NCBI GenBank assembly: GCA_947623455.1
Contig: OX392529.1
Location: 56,129,186 to 56,193,185 of the forward strand
DNA: 64,000 nucleotides
Direction: 5' to 3'
DNA from: Mimachlamys varia
Taxonomy: Eukaryota; Mollusca; Bivalvia; Pectinida; Pectinidae
Shown in pieces: positions 62,371 through 64,000 of this stretch. The notes under the pieces were generated by a model that saw only the letters and a program-made list of their open reading frames with translations, did not search any database and was not told the DNA's origin. Within the stretch, counting starts at the first letter, position 1. The number at the start of each line of letters is the position of its first letter. The position numbers and the translations under genes are program-made.

Positions 62371-64000
62371 ATCAGCGACTATTAGTTATGAAATTGTTAC
62401 GAACATTATTCTAACAACGAACATTCAGTACACTTTAAAATATGAGAGAATACCAAAGCGTCAACAAAACCATAGTCCGAGCTCAAAATCGATTAAGCTT
62501 TGGGTAAAATATGAACAATGGAAATATTAACAAGAAGAACCGTGTAAAAGTACAAGAGAATAAGACCAGGGGATCCGGAAGAGTAGCGTCTTCTGCTTCA
62601 TCGACGACACTCGCCATGCAATTGTCGCATCGAAGTAAACGTCAAGTCCTCAAAGTAAGAATTGAGTTCTCGTTCTCAATCACAATTAAGTACACTAATG
62701 GGCATACTGAACTATGTGGGATGGCGAACAAAAAACTTGTCCATTGTGTGGAATTCTTTGAACAAAAAGCAGTTTATTCGAAATTGGAAAGCACTTGTGA
62801 AAATGCAGTTCTTTCAGTCCAGGTCGATATTTTTCTTCCGTTCTAAATCAATATTGAAAAATATAAATGATTGCTGTAATTTACAAATAGTTGGCGTGGT
62901 TTTGCGAGTGACTTATCATCTACATGTGATCTCGTCGGCAACTCGATGGCAGAAATATGCCACCATACATGTGGTTATTGTGAACACATTGTTTCCATGG
63001 CGTGCTGAAACCCTTCACAAATCGTATATTGACACATTGGCAACATTTATAAAGAAATTATTGGTCAATTGCACACTGTCAAAACATTAAATGCTGGCAC
63101 CATTTCCAATACAATTATTTTCTATAGCGTGTTTATTCAAAAAGTAACATGAGATGACAAACACTGGTTCACAATGGTACAGCTGTATGTTTAAACAAAA
63201 CCCTCCCTCATGCAGTTTGAAGCAGATATTTCAACATTTTGAACGCCTATTTTTCATTCTTTATACATATCAAAATACATTAGGCGCATGTAACCCCAGG
63301 ATATCGAGGATACGGCCGTGTTGGAGATTGTCTGTTAAAAAAATCTCTTGTCTGAAGTTTAATTTGGAGAACCGATTAGCTTACATGCTAAAAAAGGGAA
63401 ACAAATCTGACAGATGATCAGACACTTTTCGATTGATTTCTTAGGCCAAAGGTCTATGGACCGTATATATATAATACTATAATTACATAAACCCTCTCGT
63501 GTACAGTATATATAACTCACATCACATACACAGGGAGTCTTTCCTTAAAATGTCCCTAAAGTGGTTACTAGGAGGTGAAATATCTAAATCCTTAACTTAC
63601 GGTTGTCTGCCTATGCTTTGCAATTTTTTCATTCAACATGTAGTTTCTCGTCACCAATGGTGATTAAGATTCCTTGATAGGTATGGTAACTCCACAAATT
63701 CACCAGTACAAACGATCATTACTTATACCAAGCATATGCAGGGTATTAACTCAGAAATCAGATTAACTTTGTAATTATGTTTTTACAAACTAAATTGATT
63801 TAAAATGAAAGAATTATTTTAAAAAATTCATAGAAACACTAAACTGCAGCGTACAAAACATTGAGCTGGAAATCGGTTTATCTAAAGTATAAGCCTTAAT
63901 TCAACTAATTATTCAAAACGGAAAATGTTTTTCTTGTCAACAATCACATTGATGACCCTTGTTTATGAATTATCATACAAACCATTAACTTACAACAGTT
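62371..64000. other. AT-rich DNA at the right edge
   Basis: Overlapping open frames of 111 and 142 codons at 62511-63090 show no domain, signal peptide or splice-site support. Nothing else was recognised. Confidence 0.4.

Noticed and set aside
61024..62530. Open frames of 326-462 codons
   Set aside because: They follow a 27/28-bp minisatellite that lacks stops in all plus frames; three overlapping frames are equally open and the unit length is not a fixed multiple of three.
62511..63090. Two overlapping open frames of 111 and 142 codons as a gene
   Set aside because: No recognised domain, biased toward basic and hydrophobic chance composition, and no splice or signal-peptide support.

Overview
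The window looks like genomic DNA from a marine invertebrate animal, most likely a bivalve mollusc. The evidence is spliced genes with GT/AG introns, AT-rich introns of up to 5.6 kb, extracellular SRCR, ZP, EGF-like and fibronectin domains, and many repeats in the style of molluscan genomes: tRNA-derived SINEs, satellite-bearing Helitron-like elements and numerous MITEs. The species cannot be told from the sequence. There are no bacterial operons or CRISPR arrays, and no functional tRNA or rRNA gene was recognised.

Two real protein-coding genes can be supported, and they point away from each other. (1) On the plus strand, nine coding exons between 37408 and 54147 join in frame (2103 nt, 700 codons plus stop). 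The product is a secreted or surface protein: signal peptide, two SRCR domains, a ZP module with a furin-type site, a Thr/Pro stalk and a C-terminal hydrophobic anchor. (2) On the minus strand, eight coding exons from 21491 down to 5577 encode the N-terminal part of a cell-surface protein: signal peptide, several Cys-rich/EGF-like modules and one fibronectin type III domain. It continues left beyond the window or through the satellite at the left edge. Its first coding exon has a splice acceptor 43 nt upstream of the ATG, so at least one non-coding 5' exon is missing. A donor-like site at 36865 suggests it may lie next to the start of gene 1, which would make a divergent pair, but this is inference.

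Layout: 1-4261, satellite of about 34-bp units with higher-order duplications; 5577-21534, exons of the minus-strand gene with introns packed with MITEs, a satellite-bearing Helitron-like element (10137-13638) and 17-bp and 62-bp minisatellites; 21.5-37 kb, repeat-rich DNA upstream of or inside a long 5' intron, with a 60-bp array, a 55-bp array, SINEs and a C-rich degenerate array; 37408-54147, SRCR/ZP gene, with a 2.6-kb TTAA-flanked inverted-repeat element in intron 1 and a 3.66-kb long-TIR element in intron 6; 54.1-64 kb, intergenic DNA with MITEs, a TA-flanked 1.75-kb transposon-like element and a 27/28-bp minisatellite.

The most notable observations are: the 3.66-kb element with CACGRTG-type ends and a 5-bp ATTAG duplication, recalling Transib/RAG-like ends; two tandem arrays grown from the tRNA-like heads of SINEs, keeping a Pol III A box in each unit; a 61-bp hAT-like insertion caught inside one monomer of a satellite; and nested satellite-bearing elements.
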